A stretch of DNA of 64,000 bases, taken from positions 1 to 64,000 of the forward strand of contig JACIXC010000006.1 in NCBI GenBank assembly GCA_014360655.1, in the 5' to 3' direction. The notes under the pieces were generated by a model. It saw only the letters and a list, made by a program, of their open reading frames with translations. It was not told the DNA's origin and did not search any database. The stretch comes from Actinomycetota bacterium. GTDB lineage: Bacteria; Actinomycetota; Geothermincolia; Geothermincolales; RBG-13-55-18. The position numbers and the translations under genes were made by a program. Shown here piece by piece: positions 26,174 through 34,347 of this stretch (the stretch's first letter is position 1; each line of letters opens with the position of its first letter).

Positions 26174-27399
26174 ATACGGTGGTGCTGCACCCTCCTGCCC
26201 TCGCTTTCCTCCATGCGTTCGATCCACAGGAAAGCGTGGCGTATCTCGTCCGCGCCGGGGAGGTTTTCCTCCCTCTTCCAGGCCAGGTTGAGGAAATCCA
26301 GGCCCTTCTTCTCCATCACCTCGCGGCAGAATAGCTCCCCCACCTGGTACTGCTGCAGCTTGAGGTCGAAGCCCAGCATCCTCTCCACCAGCCTTTCCGC
26401 CCCCGTCTTCGCCTCCCTGCGGTGGCGGAAGGCCACGCTCATCTCCCGGAAGGTGGGGATGACGTCCTTTCCCACCATGTCCATGACGAGGTTGCTGTAC
26501 CCCTCGACCAGGGACATGAAGGCCTGGATACGCGCCAGGATATCCCGCTGCTCGGGGGTGTGCACGATGGACATGAGGCCGCCCTGGTTGATGATCTCGT
26601 TGAGACGCCCGGCGTCGCGCAGCTCCTCCGGCTTGAGGCGCAGGCTCATCTCCTCGAGGCGCAGGGAGACGCTGCGGAAATACCTTTCCATGAGGGACCT
26701 CAGGTAGCCGCGCAGCCACGGATGGGCGGCGAACTCGAAGCCGTGGGTGACCTCGTGCAGGGTTATCCACAGGCGGAAGTCGCCCGGGTCAAGGCGCATC
26801 CTGCCCTCCGCCTTGACCAGGTTGGGGTAGACGATGTACAGCTTGCCGCTGTCCTCCAGCCTGGGCAGTCCCAGGTCGAACTGGCCGAGCACGTTGCGCG
26901 CGAGGTAACCAATGACCATGCCCAGCTGGGCGGTGAGCAGGCCCCTGGTGAGCCTGCGCCCCAGGCCGGAGCGCCGTTTCCTCCGCTCCTCCAGTCCCCG
27001 CAAGGCCTTATCGTAGCTTTCCGCGAGCGGCTCGAACATGAGCTGGAAGCCGGAGAGGTTGGCGTCGATCCACTGCGGGCGGTCGAAGACGAAGAGCGGC
27101 CCCACCTCCTCCAATGGTTGCAGGCGCGAGTAGCTCCGCACCAACTCCTCGCTGTGCCGCCTCATCTCCTCGAAAGCGCGCTGCACCTCGGGGCCTGGCG
27201 GGGTGTACGCCACCATGTCCGATTGCGCCACGATCACCGCGATCTCCCTGGCCTGCTCCCAGTCGATCACCAGGTCGCCCTGTTCCCGGAAGGCCGCACG
27301 CAGCGATCTCAGCACGGGTATCTTCCTGGCCACCGCCTCCATGAACTCGTTTACTTCCCGCAGGCTGCGGTCCCAGGCGTTTTCCCTTTCTTCATCCAC
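26170..27399 (-). CDS. DUF2342 zinc-dependent metalloprotease-like protein
   Basis: A protein of 409 residues of the actinobacterial DUF2342 family, sometimes annotated 'coenzyme F420 biosynthesis-associated'. The zinc motif is HEVTH (in LWITLHEVTHGFEF), with the third ligand Glu probable in VEGYSNLVMD. Other signatures are 'WEQAREIAVIVAQSD', 'VFDRPQWIDANL' and 'PNLVKAEGRMRLD'. No signal peptide is seen, and a hydrophobic segment around 155-170 may touch the membrane. The family is nearly confined to Actinomycetota (and some Chloroflexota), which makes it a useful taxon marker. The GTGG-rich bases before the ATG are a modest ribosome site. Confidence 0.92.
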   Translation of the reverse strand: MDEERENAWDRSLREVNEFMEAVARKIPVLRSLRAAFREQGDLVIDWEQAREIAVIVAQSDMVAYTPPGPEVQRAFEEMRRHSEELVRSYSRLQPLEEVGPLFVFDRPQWIDANLSGFQLMFEPLAESYDKALRGLEERRKRRSGLGRRLTRGLLTAQLGMVIGYLARNVLGQFDLGLPRLEDSGKLYIVYPNLVKAEGRMRLDPGDFRLWITLHEVTHGFEFAAHPWLRGYLRSLMERYFRSVSLRLEEMSLRLKPEELRDAGRLNEIINQGGLMSIVHTPEQRDILARIQAFMSLVEGYSNLVMDMVGKDVIPTFREMSVAFRHRREAKTGAERLVERMLGFDLKLQQYQVGELFCREVMEKKGLDFLNLAWKREENLPGADEIRHAFLWIERMEESEGRRVQHHRI

Positions 27400-27603
27400 C
27401 TCGTTAACCTCTCGACCAGGTCAGCGGCGCCTGCAAGGCGCCCCTTTTGCTCTCTCGCAGGCCACCGGACCCACTCCCGGCCCATCCAGGCCTTTTTCGT
27501 ATCGCCCGCTCTATCGTACCATGCTTCGGGCGGAACGGTATTGCGCGTACCGCAGCATGACCAGCGCACGTTTTTCCTGTTCAGAGCCCTTTTCCGTCTT
27601 TGA

Positions 27604-27621
27604 CTAATACCAGGGTATTAG
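27604..27621. repeat. Inverted repeat CTAATAC-CAGG-GTATTAG
   Basis: A perfect 7-bp inverted repeat with a 4-base centre, in the AT-richer part of the gene-free stretch. Operator or small hairpin. Confidence 0.55.
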
Positions 27622-27930
27622 GCCCGCGATCAATTACTACCGGCGGGGAATGGTCGTCCGTGGCCCCATCGCCTATGTTTGTTATCGGAAACGGTTCCTT
27701 GAAAAAGGCCCCAAGCGGACGCCGGGGATATAGAGCCAGAGAAGAAGCAAGCACGTCGTGGGCGAGCCGGTATCAGCAACAGTCGCAGCCCCCTTAAGTA
27801 GACGCAGTAGCATTCCCCTAGCACCATCCGAAGCCGACTAGCCGAGACAGCCATCTACCCCATTTGCAATCGAATGCAGCCCAGACGGACTACTTACAGC
27901 CCTCGCCCATGACGCAAGATTTTGCAGCAA

Positions 27931-27987
27931 ATACGCAGCATATACGCAGCAAAGAACGCAACAGCATACGCAGCACGGATGCAGCAC
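27931..27987. repeat. Short direct repeats of ATACGCAGCA
   Basis: Exact copies stand at 27931-27940, 27942-27951 and 27966-27975, with degenerate copies on both sides (TTGCAGCA at 27922-27929; ATGCAGCAC at 27979-27987). The spacing is about 11 and 24 bases. Iteron-like, but no replication gene is near. Confidence 0.6.
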
Positions 27988-28041
27988 AACCGATCATCCC
28001 TGAGGTATCCCCTGAATCCCCAATGGAGTCCGCATTTGCGG

Positions 28042-28070
28042 AAGGCCCCGTTCCCCCTGCGGGGCCTTTT
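28042..28070. terminator. Intrinsic terminator AAGGCCCCG/CGGGGCCTT
   Basis: A perfect 9-bp stem (28042-28050 with 28060-28068) and a 9-base loop are followed by TTCCGTTT. The stem begins AA and ends TTTT, so it can work in both directions. No gene directly upstream explains it. Confidence 0.75.
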
Positions 28071-28296
28071 CCGTTTCCGCCTGCCGACGGCAATGACGCG
28101 CCGGCGCCCGCGGTTTCCCCGCCATTGCAGCCTCTCTATCACGGCGCCATCGCGGAAGACCGCCCCCTCCCCCGGCTAAACGGCGGTGAGGCGGGAATAA
28201 CCCGAAAGGTAGCCGCGCTGTTCTTCCCCTCGATGCACCGTTTTGGTGGTTGCGGCCTCCCTCCCTCTTCAGTAACCTTTGGAAAGGAGGATGCGC

Positions 28297-29436
28297 ATGG
28301 GCGACGTGGAGCGATGCAAACTTTGCGGGCTGCCCCGCCCCCTCAACCGCAAGCTGGTGTGGACGAGGAACGGCGGGCTGTATTTGCGCAACCGCCGCTC
28401 CGAAAGGCTCGTCTTCCTTTCGGAGGAGGAAATCGACGCCGTGATGCGGGAGGGAGTGCGCCTGCGCGGCGAGGAGGTGCTGGATACCCTGTGCGAGGTG
28501 CGCCGCGGCTTCACCCGCGAGAGGGTGGCGTCGCAGATGGGAAGGGTGCGGGGGTTTTTCATGCGCCACCGGCCGCTGGCGAGGCGCGTCATCGCAGACG
28601 CCTTCAGGGAAGCCGCTTACTACGGTTGTGGGAACGTCGAGGTTTCCCGGCTCAAGCCGGGGAAAGAGATAACCGTCACCGCGCGCCGCCCCTATCATCC
28701 CCACCTGCTCGCCGGCGATATATGGGGCTTCTGGGAGGGTTTTTTCGGGGTAGAGGCCCTGTTCTCGCTGGAAAAGGTCTCGGAGACGGAATGGTCGATC
28801 ACGGTGAGGACGGTGGGGAAGAGGAAGACGGGGCCGGGGGGAGAACCCCTACCGCGCCGGCCCGAGCGGGATTATGACCTCGACGTGTGCGAAAAGTGCC
28901 GCCTCCCCTCCTTCACCTACGAGCTGCGCTGGGATCCCGACCTGGGCACCATCTACCACCCGGGCACCCACCGCCACCTGGTCATCACCTCCGTGGAGGG
29001 ATGGGAACGCGTTATAGGCGAGATAAACGGCTCGCGCGCCGGGGAGCTGCCGCCGGGCATGAGGGAGGCCCTGGAAGCGTCAGCGGCACGCGAGTACGCC
29101 TCCCAGGGCGGCGGCAATTACAAGACCGCTTACCGCAATTTCTTTCTCGGGCTTCCCCTGCTGGGTTGGGGAAAGCCGAGAAGGGTCATGCGCAAGCCCT
29201 TCCTCATGGAGGCGCAGATCGAGGACGTGCCCTTTCCGCAGCTCCTGGCATGCAGGATAGCGGGGGTTTTCCGGGCCCTGGAGAAAGAGGCGGCGGAGAT
29301 AGACTGTTCGCGCGAGGGGGACAACGCGTGGAGGTATGCCGTGGGCCCGCGGCTGGAGGGGAGCTTCCTGGCGCCGTCCTCGCTTTTCCGTGGCGACATG
29401 TTGCGCTCCCACCCCGGGATCTTCCTCCCCTTCTGA
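28297..29436 (+). CDS. Two-module CxxC protein, V4R-like (paralogue 1)
   Basis: A protein of 379 residues, cytosolic, not assigned to a named family with confidence. ATG at 28297 has AAAGGAGG 6 bases upstream. It contains a CKLCG zinc knuckle at 7-11 followed by 'LVWTRNGGLYLRNRRSERLVFL', a central segment YYGCGNVEVSRL...LLAGDIWGFWEGFFGVEALF that resembles a V4R (4-vinyl reductase/ligand-binding) domain, and a second knuckle CEKCRLPSF with 'ELRWDPDLGTIYHPGTHRHLVI'. The gene at 34348 has the same module order (knuckle, W...G...R strand, GYGNIEL V4R-like core, second knuckle, RWDLASGMILH...RRMVI). The two are clear paralogues. Role unknown. Confidence 0.8.
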   Translation: MGDVERCKLCGLPRPLNRKLVWTRNGGLYLRNRRSERLVFLSEEEIDAVMREGVRLRGEEVLDTLCEVRRGFTRERVASQMGRVRGFFMRHRPLARRVIADAFREAAYYGCGNVEVSRLKPGKEITVTARRPYHPHLLAGDIWGFWEGFFGVEALFSLEKVSETEWSITVRTVGKRKTGPGGEPLPRRPERDYDLDVCEKCRLPSFTYELRWDPDLGTIYHPGTHRHLVITSVEGWERVIGEINGSRAGELPPGMREALEASAAREYASQGGGNYKTAYRNFFLGLPLLGWGKPRRVMRKPFLMEAQIEDVPFPQLLACRIAGVFRALEKEAAEIDCSREGDNAWRYAVGPRLEGSFLAPSSLFRGDMLRSHPGIFLPF

Positions 29437-29724
29437 CAAGCGCATCCACCGGAAACCACTCCTCCTGGGACCGTGCTTACCGGCCACCGCCGGAGCGCGG
29501 CTGGGCCAGGCGAGCGAGATCGAAAGCGCCCTCGGGTCATGGTATGCGAGGCGGCAGACCCTCACACGGGTGGAGCCCTTGCATGAAAGGAAGCGGCCAT
29601 GGCGAGGCCGCGGCGTCGAGCGATGCCGTTACCCTGAGGCCCCGGGCGGGATGAAGGACGGAACCGCTCCCAGCCGGAGGGAAAAGGGGCCAGGCCGCGT
29701 CCATGCCTGACCCGGGGGCATTTC

Positions 29725-30435
29725 TCAGACGGGGGGTTTGTCGGGCTTCACGCTGTCCTTGTCCTTGAGCACCAACCCTCTCTCGATGGCCCAGAGCACC
29801 GCGTTGGTGCGGTCCGCAACCCCGATCTTGCGGAAGATGTTGCGGATGTGGACCTTCACGGTGTGCTCGCTGATGAAGAGGATATCGGCGATCTGCCGGT
29901 TGTTGTATCCCCGCGCCATGAGCTTGATCACGTCCACCTCGCGCTGGGAGAGGTTCTCGAAACCCTCTTCCTTCCTGCGCTTCTTCGCCGCGGGCTCGGA
30001 TATCTCCTCGAGCAGTTTCCTGGCCACCGAGGTGGAGATGAGGGACTCGCCCCTGGCCGCCGCCCGCACCGCCTTCACCAGCTCGTCCTTGGCGGCGTCC
30101 TTGATTACATACCCGATGGCCCCCGCTTTTATGGCCTGCTTGGCGAACTGTTCGTCGTCGAAGACGGTGAGGGTGATGGCCTCGATCTGCGGGTAGTCCG
30201 ATTTGAGGCGCCGGATGAGCTCGATGCCGTTCATCCCGGGGAGCTGGATATCCACGATGATGACGTCCGGGGGAAACCTCCCAATTTTTTCCATGGCCTC
30301 CTCGGCGCTCCGCGCCACGCTGACTATCTTTATCCCTCCCTGCTTCTCCAGGATGCGGATGAGCCCCTCCAGGACCACCTCGTGGTCGTCGACCAGCATG
30401 ACGTTGATGGAATCTCCCCGCGCGCCCACTCTCAA
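29725..30435 (-). CDS. NarL/FixJ-type response regulator
   Basis: A protein of 236 residues. The receiver domain has acidic pocket Asp16-Asp17, phospho-acceptor Asp62 (VDIQLPGMNG) and Lys112 (YVIKDA). The C-terminal LuxR helix-turn-helix reads LSQREVDVIKLMARGYNNRQIADILFIS-type, with the recognition helix in HTVKVHIRNIF. A TTG start overlaps the stop of the upstream kinase (TTGA). It binds DNA on phosphorylation by the partner kinase. A basic linker (KKRRKEE) joins the domains. Targets are unknown. Confidence 0.95.
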   Translation of the reverse strand: MRVGARGDSINVMLVDDHEVVLEGLIRILEKQGGIKIVSVARSAEEAMEKIGRFPPDVIIVDIQLPGMNGIELIRRLKSDYPQIEAITLTVFDDEQFAKQAIKAGAIGYVIKDAAKDELVKAVRAAARGESLISTSVARKLLEEISEPAAKKRRKEEGFENLSQREVDVIKLMARGYNNRQIADILFISEHTVKVHIRNIFRKIGVADRTNAVLWAIERGLVLKDKDSVKPDKPPV

Positions 30436-32069
30436 CCACCGCCCTCGGCGACCATGGGGATCCTGACCGTCAACTTCGTCCCCCTCCCGGGGGCGGATGC
30501 GATGGTCAGCTCTCCGCCCAGCAGCTCCGCCCTCTCCCGGATGGCCATGAGGCCGAGGTGCTTTCCGCTCTCCTGCTCGGCGGCCAGGGTATCGGGGTCG
30601 AAGCCCACGCCATCGTCCTCCACGGTGAGGATGAAATCCCCGCCGCGCGTCTCCGTCCTTATGCTCACCGACTCGGCGTTGGAGTGCTTGCGCACGTTGG
30701 TCAGTTCCTCCTGCAGTATGCGGAAGACGGCCAGCTCCACGGCGGGGGAGAGGGTATCCAGGCCCTGCAGGTCCACGCTGGTGGTGATGGCGTACTCCTC
30801 CTCGAACTGCTCCGCGTAGCGCACTATGGTCTCCCGCAGGCCCAGGATGTCAAGGGAAGTGGGCCTCAGGTTGGCCATGATGGCCCGCAGCTCGCGCAGG
30901 CAGTCCTTGGCGCGCAGCTGCACCTCCTCGATCTCCTCCACCGCCAGGCGCGGGTCCTCCTTGAGAAAGTCGAGGGCGAATCCGGCGGTGTAGATGATCT
31001 TCAGCAGCGACTGGGCCACGGAGTCGTGCAGCTCGCGCGCGATGCGGGCGCGCTCCTCCTCGTGGGCTGTGTTGATGCGCGTCATGAGGTGGTCCATGAC
31101 CTTGCGTTTCGCCGTCACCTCCCGGTAGAGGTGTATGTTCTCCAGGGTCAGTCCCGCGGTGTCGGCGAAGGAGCCGATCATCTCCAGGTCCCTTTCCCCC
31201 ACCGGCTCGCCAGCGTCCGCCTCGATGTAGAGGAGGCCGCGCATCGATCCTCGCGGGTTCACGGGCACGAGGAAGTAGTGGGCGTCCGGGCGCGGGGTGA
31301 GGAATGCTATCTGCTCGCCCTCCCGGGCCCGGCTCGTCCTTATCTCCCCTCCGTAAAAGGCCCGGGCTTCCGCGTTGCCCGCCATGGGGGATATGGGGTA
31401 AGCCCTTTTCTCGCGCAGCACCTCCTCCTCCCAGGAGGGGTCCTCCCTGTCCCGGGCGGAAACGGGGATGAGCATCTCGTGTTCGTGGAGGAAGAAGACG
31501 GCGCGCCGGAATCCGAGGACCTCGCAGACGCCCTCCACGATCTGGCGCACCAGGAAATCGTAGTCCTGCACAGCCCGCACGCGGTTGAGCAGGGAGTTGA
31601 ACTCCTGCATGCTCTCCTGGCGCTGCCGTATGAACTCCGCGGCCACGGAATTGGCGGCGGCGAAGTACGAGTTCCATATCACCTCGGCCGCCGCGACCAG
31701 TTCCTCCACGGGATAACCCGCCTCCCGCCAGGTCCTCTTCACCCAGCCCCAGACCACCTCGCTGCCCACCTGGAAGGCGCGCAGCACCTCCACCAGCTCG
31801 AAACCCTTGAGGACGCGCATGTCCAGCTCCCCCCGGCGCGGGAGCTTCCCTTCCAGTCCCTGGAAGAGGATGAGGCATGCGTCACGCACCACGCCGCGCA
31901 ACACAGGGAGGTAGGATTCCGGCATGTCGGTGAAGACACCGGACTCCGCGCGGATCCTCTCGACCACCTCCTGTACCATCTCGTCAAGGTGATCCCGCAG
32001 GAGCTCGACGGCCGGCGAATTTAACGGGGGCAAGCCATCCACCTCGCAACGTAAGGGGTCGTCGTTCAT
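30432..32069 (-). CDS. Cytosolic NarX/DegS-type sensor histidine kinase with GAF
   Basis: A protein of 545 residues with no transmembrane helix. Residues about 20-160 form an all-helical N-terminal domain of the RsbR/phosphosensor-like kind (DACLILFQGLEG, VLRAFQVGSEVVWGWVKRTW). A GAF domain spans about 165-318. HisKA_3 has His348 in ERARIARELHDS. HATPase_c has 'LQEELTNVRKHSNA', DDGVGFD and 'GLMAIRERAELLGG'. ATG overlaps the stop of the membrane-protein gene (ATGA), and its own stop overlaps the regulator start. The three genes form a translationally coupled cassette. The signal may be internal, or relayed by the upstream membrane protein (inference). Confidence 0.92.
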   Translation of the reverse strand: MNDDPLRCEVDGLPPLNSPAVELLRDHLDEMVQEVVERIRAESGVFTDMPESYLPVLRGVVRDACLILFQGLEGKLPRRGELDMRVLKGFELVEVLRAFQVGSEVVWGWVKRTWREAGYPVEELVAAAEVIWNSYFAAANSVAAEFIRQRQESMQEFNSLLNRVRAVQDYDFLVRQIVEGVCEVLGFRRAVFFLHEHEMLIPVSARDREDPSWEEEVLREKRAYPISPMAGNAEARAFYGGEIRTSRAREGEQIAFLTPRPDAHYFLVPVNPRGSMRGLLYIEADAGEPVGERDLEMIGSFADTAGLTLENIHLYREVTAKRKVMDHLMTRINTAHEEERARIARELHDSVAQSLLKIIYTAGFALDFLKEDPRLAVEEIEEVQLRAKDCLRELRAIMANLRPTSLDILGLRETIVRYAEQFEEEYAITTSVDLQGLDTLSPAVELAVFRILQEELTNVRKHSNAESVSIRTETRGGDFILTVEDDGVGFDPDTLAAEQESGKHLGLMAIRERAELLGGELTIASAPGRGTKLTVRIPMVAEGGG

Positions 32070-33100
32070 CCTATGGTGAAGTATATCAATTTCTGGTTGT
32101 TCTGGATAAAGGCCTCCCGGGGAACGGGCTCCACCTTGATCTCGAGTATGTTGCGGACGCCTCCCGTGGTCGGCACCAGCCCGGTGAAGGCCACCTGCAC
32201 CTTCTCGCCGGGCCCTATGTTGTCGATGGTCTTGTCCTGCCGGGTGGGGGTGGTGTTCACGGTGGAATATAGGCTGAGGGTGACCACCACCCCGCTCTCG
32301 GGACGGTTTCCCTGGTTCTCGATGGTCACCGTGACGGAGACCTCGCTGACCGAGGGAAGGCGGTGCACGGTCTCGCCGCCCTGCTCGCTCACCGTTCCCT
32401 TGGGTTCGAGCTGCACCTGCCCCACCGCCAGGCCGTGCACTTCCGTGCCCCGCAGGGAGATGAGGAAGGAGCGCACCTTGTCCTTGCCCGCGTTCTCCCA
32501 GTCGGGCAGGCACACGGAATCGGGCATGGTTATGTCCTGGATGTTGTTCGCCGTGAGTGCCTCGCTGACCGCCCGCTTGAAGAAAAGGTACGTTCCGTCG
32601 GAGTACATCATCTCCCGCAGGTCCTCGGAGAGGCTGGCGGCGTATACGTCAAGGTCCACGGCGGTTACGGCGTTGATGATGTCGGGACGGAAGCCCCTCA
32701 GCGCGCGGTAGCGTTGCTCCATGCAGATGGTCAAGGCCTGGTGCGCGACCTCCAGGCTCTCCGGCGGCACCATCGCCTTTACCTGGCCCAGGAGGTCCAG
32801 GGCCTGGTTCTCCAGGTTCCCGAGGCTGGCGTCGAGGGCTTCCGTGTCGGCTATCAGCCGGTCCAGGGAGGAGCGGATGTTGTTCCATTCCTGGCCTATG
32901 GCGTTCGATGCCTCCACCAGGGTGCGGGTGCGGTTTGCGTACTCGCTGAGGGAGGAGGCGTCCTCCTTCTTTCCCTTCCCGCAGGTGAGGTTGAAGAGCC
33001 AGCAGGCGAGGAGGAGAAGGGCGACGCCCACCACTATCGCCGGGGCGGGGCTCCTCCGCCGGCGCCTGGAAAACCTCGGTGCGTTCGTCTGCGCGTACAA
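32066..33100 (-). CDS. Membrane-anchored protein upstream of sensor kinase, unknown family
   Basis: A protein of 344 residues. The TTG at 33100 is chosen for GAGGAAGG upstream; earlier in-frame codons have no ribosome site. A basic N-terminus is followed by one transmembrane helix (about 20-42, ending in a Cys-rich FNLTCGK), a long helical region with coiled-coil character (about 50-150), and a C-terminal beta domain (about 225-344) resembling CARDB/Ig folds (VSVTVTIENQGNRPESGVVVTL-type, 'NIGPGEKVQVAFTG'). It should face outside. Coupling to the kinase by a 4-base overlap suggests that it senses or delivers a signal. Confidence 0.8.
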   Translation of the reverse strand: MYAQTNAPRFSRRRRRSPAPAIVVGVALLLLACWLFNLTCGKGKKEDASSLSEYANRTRTLVEASNAIGQEWNNIRSSLDRLIADTEALDASLGNLENQALDLLGQVKAMVPPESLEVAHQALTICMEQRYRALRGFRPDIINAVTAVDLDVYAASLSEDLREMMYSDGTYLFFKRAVSEALTANNIQDITMPDSVCLPDWENAGKDKVRSFLISLRGTEVHGLAVGQVQLEPKGTVSEQGGETVHRLPSVSEVSVTVTIENQGNRPESGVVVTLSLYSTVNTTPTRQDKTIDNIGPGEKVQVAFTGLVPTTGGVRNILEIKVEPVPREAFIQNNQKLIYFTIG

Positions 33101-33340
33101 CTTACCTTCCTCGCGATCCCGCCCCCTCCTCGCGCACCCACGGAGCGCCGTTCGACCACCGGGTATCCTCTCCCGCGGAGCCGTCACGGAACCCCAGCGG
33201 ATCGTCTCCTTCCTCCGCGGCGTCGCCGGCACCGGTCACCCGCGGCATCAACCCCGGGAGCGGGCCCTCGGCGGCGTCCGTCCCGCGTGGGCGGCGTACC
33301 CTGAAGATTCTTCGGTCAACGGGAGGGGACTCCTCCCCCA

Positions 33341-33370
33341 CAAGTTTGAAGGACGACCCGCGGCCGTCCT
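33341..33370 (-). terminator. Terminator after tRNA-Leu
   Basis: On the minus strand AGGACGGCC-GCG-GGTCGTCCT (9 bp with one G-T) is followed by TCAAACTTG, 9 bases after the tRNA 3' end. A second GGGAGG/CCTCCC hairpin lies just beyond. Confidence 0.6.
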
Positions 33371-33378
33371 CCCGTTCC

Positions 33379-33465
33379 TGGTGGGCGAGGCGGGACTCGA
33401 ACCCGCATGCCCGTACGAGCACTGGACCCTGAACCCAGCGCGTCTACCAATTCCGCCACTCGCCC
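33379..33465 (-). tRNA. tRNA-Leu (anticodon CAG), CCA encoded
   Basis: A class II cloverleaf of 87 bases. Acceptor GGGCGAG pairs with CTCGCCC. The D arm is GCGGAATTGGTAGACGC. Anticodon stem CTGGG/TCCAG (one G-T) holds loop TTCAGGG with CAG. A long variable arm (TGCTCGTACGGGCA) precedes the T arm GCGGGTTCGAGTCCCGC. The discriminator is A, followed by CCA. Confidence 0.97.
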
Positions 33466-33494
33466 GTTTCGTCATACCGTATAAGGGCAGAGAT

Positions 33495-33500
33495 ATTATA
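33495..33500 (-). promoter_or_regulatory. Extended -10 near tRNA-Leu
   Basis: CTGGTATAATATC (TG-n-TATAAT) lies about 30 bases before the tRNA 5' end on the minus strand. It may be the proximal promoter. Confidence 0.5.
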
Positions 33501-33607
33501 CCAGACATCGGACGATACCAGGCATCGGACCGTTGCCGGGTCGAATACTTACCGGGTTGAATACTTGAGAGGTTGCCCCTTTCTTTTTGTTGATTTGTTT
33601 TAGCGGG

Positions 33608-33637
33608 ATTATAGGGTGGTCTCCCGACCTTTTTCAA
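33608..33637 (-). promoter_or_regulatory. Sigma70 promoter, TTGAAA-18-TATAAT
   Basis: On the minus strand TTGAAA (33632-33637) and TATAAT (33608-33613) are 18 bases apart in an AT-rich patch. It would give a leader of roughly 135 bases before tRNA-Leu. That leader holds a near-identical 16-base direct repeat (CCGGGT[C/T]GAATACTT at about 33537-33567). The rest of the gap up to 33952 (about 300 bases) shows nothing recognisable. Confidence 0.65.
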
Positions 33638-33952
33638 CGCTGAAAACGACCACCGCAACGGCACGGCATCGTTGCCGGCGACGTTGTCGATGACGGGACG
33701 GCCGTCCATGTTCCCGCAGGGGAGGTCCTTCGGGGATACCCGCCTGGGCGATTGGTCGGGGATGCACGTCGGGGTGGTCCGGTGGCACGGCCAGTGGAGG
33801 CGTGGAAGGCGAGCCCCTTCCCGGGCGAGAGGTCCCGCGGCGAAAGGGTTACAATCATTGGGGCCGGCCTTCGGCCGCCGGCGAAGGGTTCGCGCCCGGG
33901 GACGCGGGCACGGCGGGTCACCGGGGTGGATTCCGGGAAAAGGAGGAGGCGC

Positions 33953-34237
33953 TTGGAGATAGGAAGGCTTCAGGAAACGGTAAGGGAGGCTTTCTTCGCG
34001 CGGGACGAAAGGCGCGGCGTGTGGGGCACCTACGCGTGGCTGGTCGAAGAGGTGGGGGAGCTCTCGCGGGCGCTGCGGAGGGGCGGACGGGCGGAGCTGG
34101 CGGAGGAGTTCGCCGACGTCCTGGCGTGGCTGGCCAGCCTGGCCAACCTCTGCGGGGTGGACCTGGTCGAGGTTGCGGAGAAATACGCGCGCGGATGCCC
34201 GAAGTGCGGCGGCATACCCTGTGCATGCCCCGAATAG
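33953..34237 (+). CDS. MazG-like nucleotide pyrophosphohydrolase
   Basis: A protein of 94 residues. TTG start with AAAAGGAGGAGG 3-5 bases upstream. The MazG-like four-helix motif has the metal ligands in WLVEEVGELSRAL (EExxE) and EEFADVLAWLASLAN (ExxD), as expected for enzymes that split NTPs to NMP and pyrophosphate (house-cleaning). The C-terminus has an unusual small Cys cluster, CPKCGGIPCACPE, a possible zinc or Fe-S knuckle not needed for MazG activity. It is followed by the convergent V4R-like gene after 110 bases. Confidence 0.9.
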   Translation: MEIGRLQETVREAFFARDERRGVWGTYAWLVEEVGELSRALRRGGRAELAEEFADVLAWLASLANLCGVDLVEVAEKYARGCPKCGGIPCACPE

Positions 34238-34347
34238 AGGGCCCGAAAACCGATGCAATGCGCGGAACGCCGGCACTGCGTGAAGCGAGGGAACGGCCGT
34301 CCTTCCCGGCGACGGGGTGCGCTGCCGGAGGGGGCGCGACGCAGGGC

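Larger units (their letters stand above)
27400..28296. other. Gene-free stretch of lower GC
   Basis: Nearly 900 bases show no gene with a ribosome site or recognisable product. Composition from about 27590 to 28020 is visibly lower in GC than the flanks. It contains an inverted repeat (27604-27621), short direct repeats (27931-27987) and a strong intrinsic terminator (28042-28070). A transcript ending at that terminator, either a noncoding RNA or the remnant of a lost gene, is possible. Confidence 0.5.

Noticed and set aside
27864-28877. 337-codon plus-strand frame running into the V4R-like gene
   Set aside because: Passes through a strong terminator, has no ribosome site and overlaps the better supported gene at 28297 in another frame.
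33102-33560. Frames across tRNA-Leu on both strands
   Set aside because: They overlap the tRNA, lack ribosome sites, and the amino acid composition is that of GC-biased random frames.
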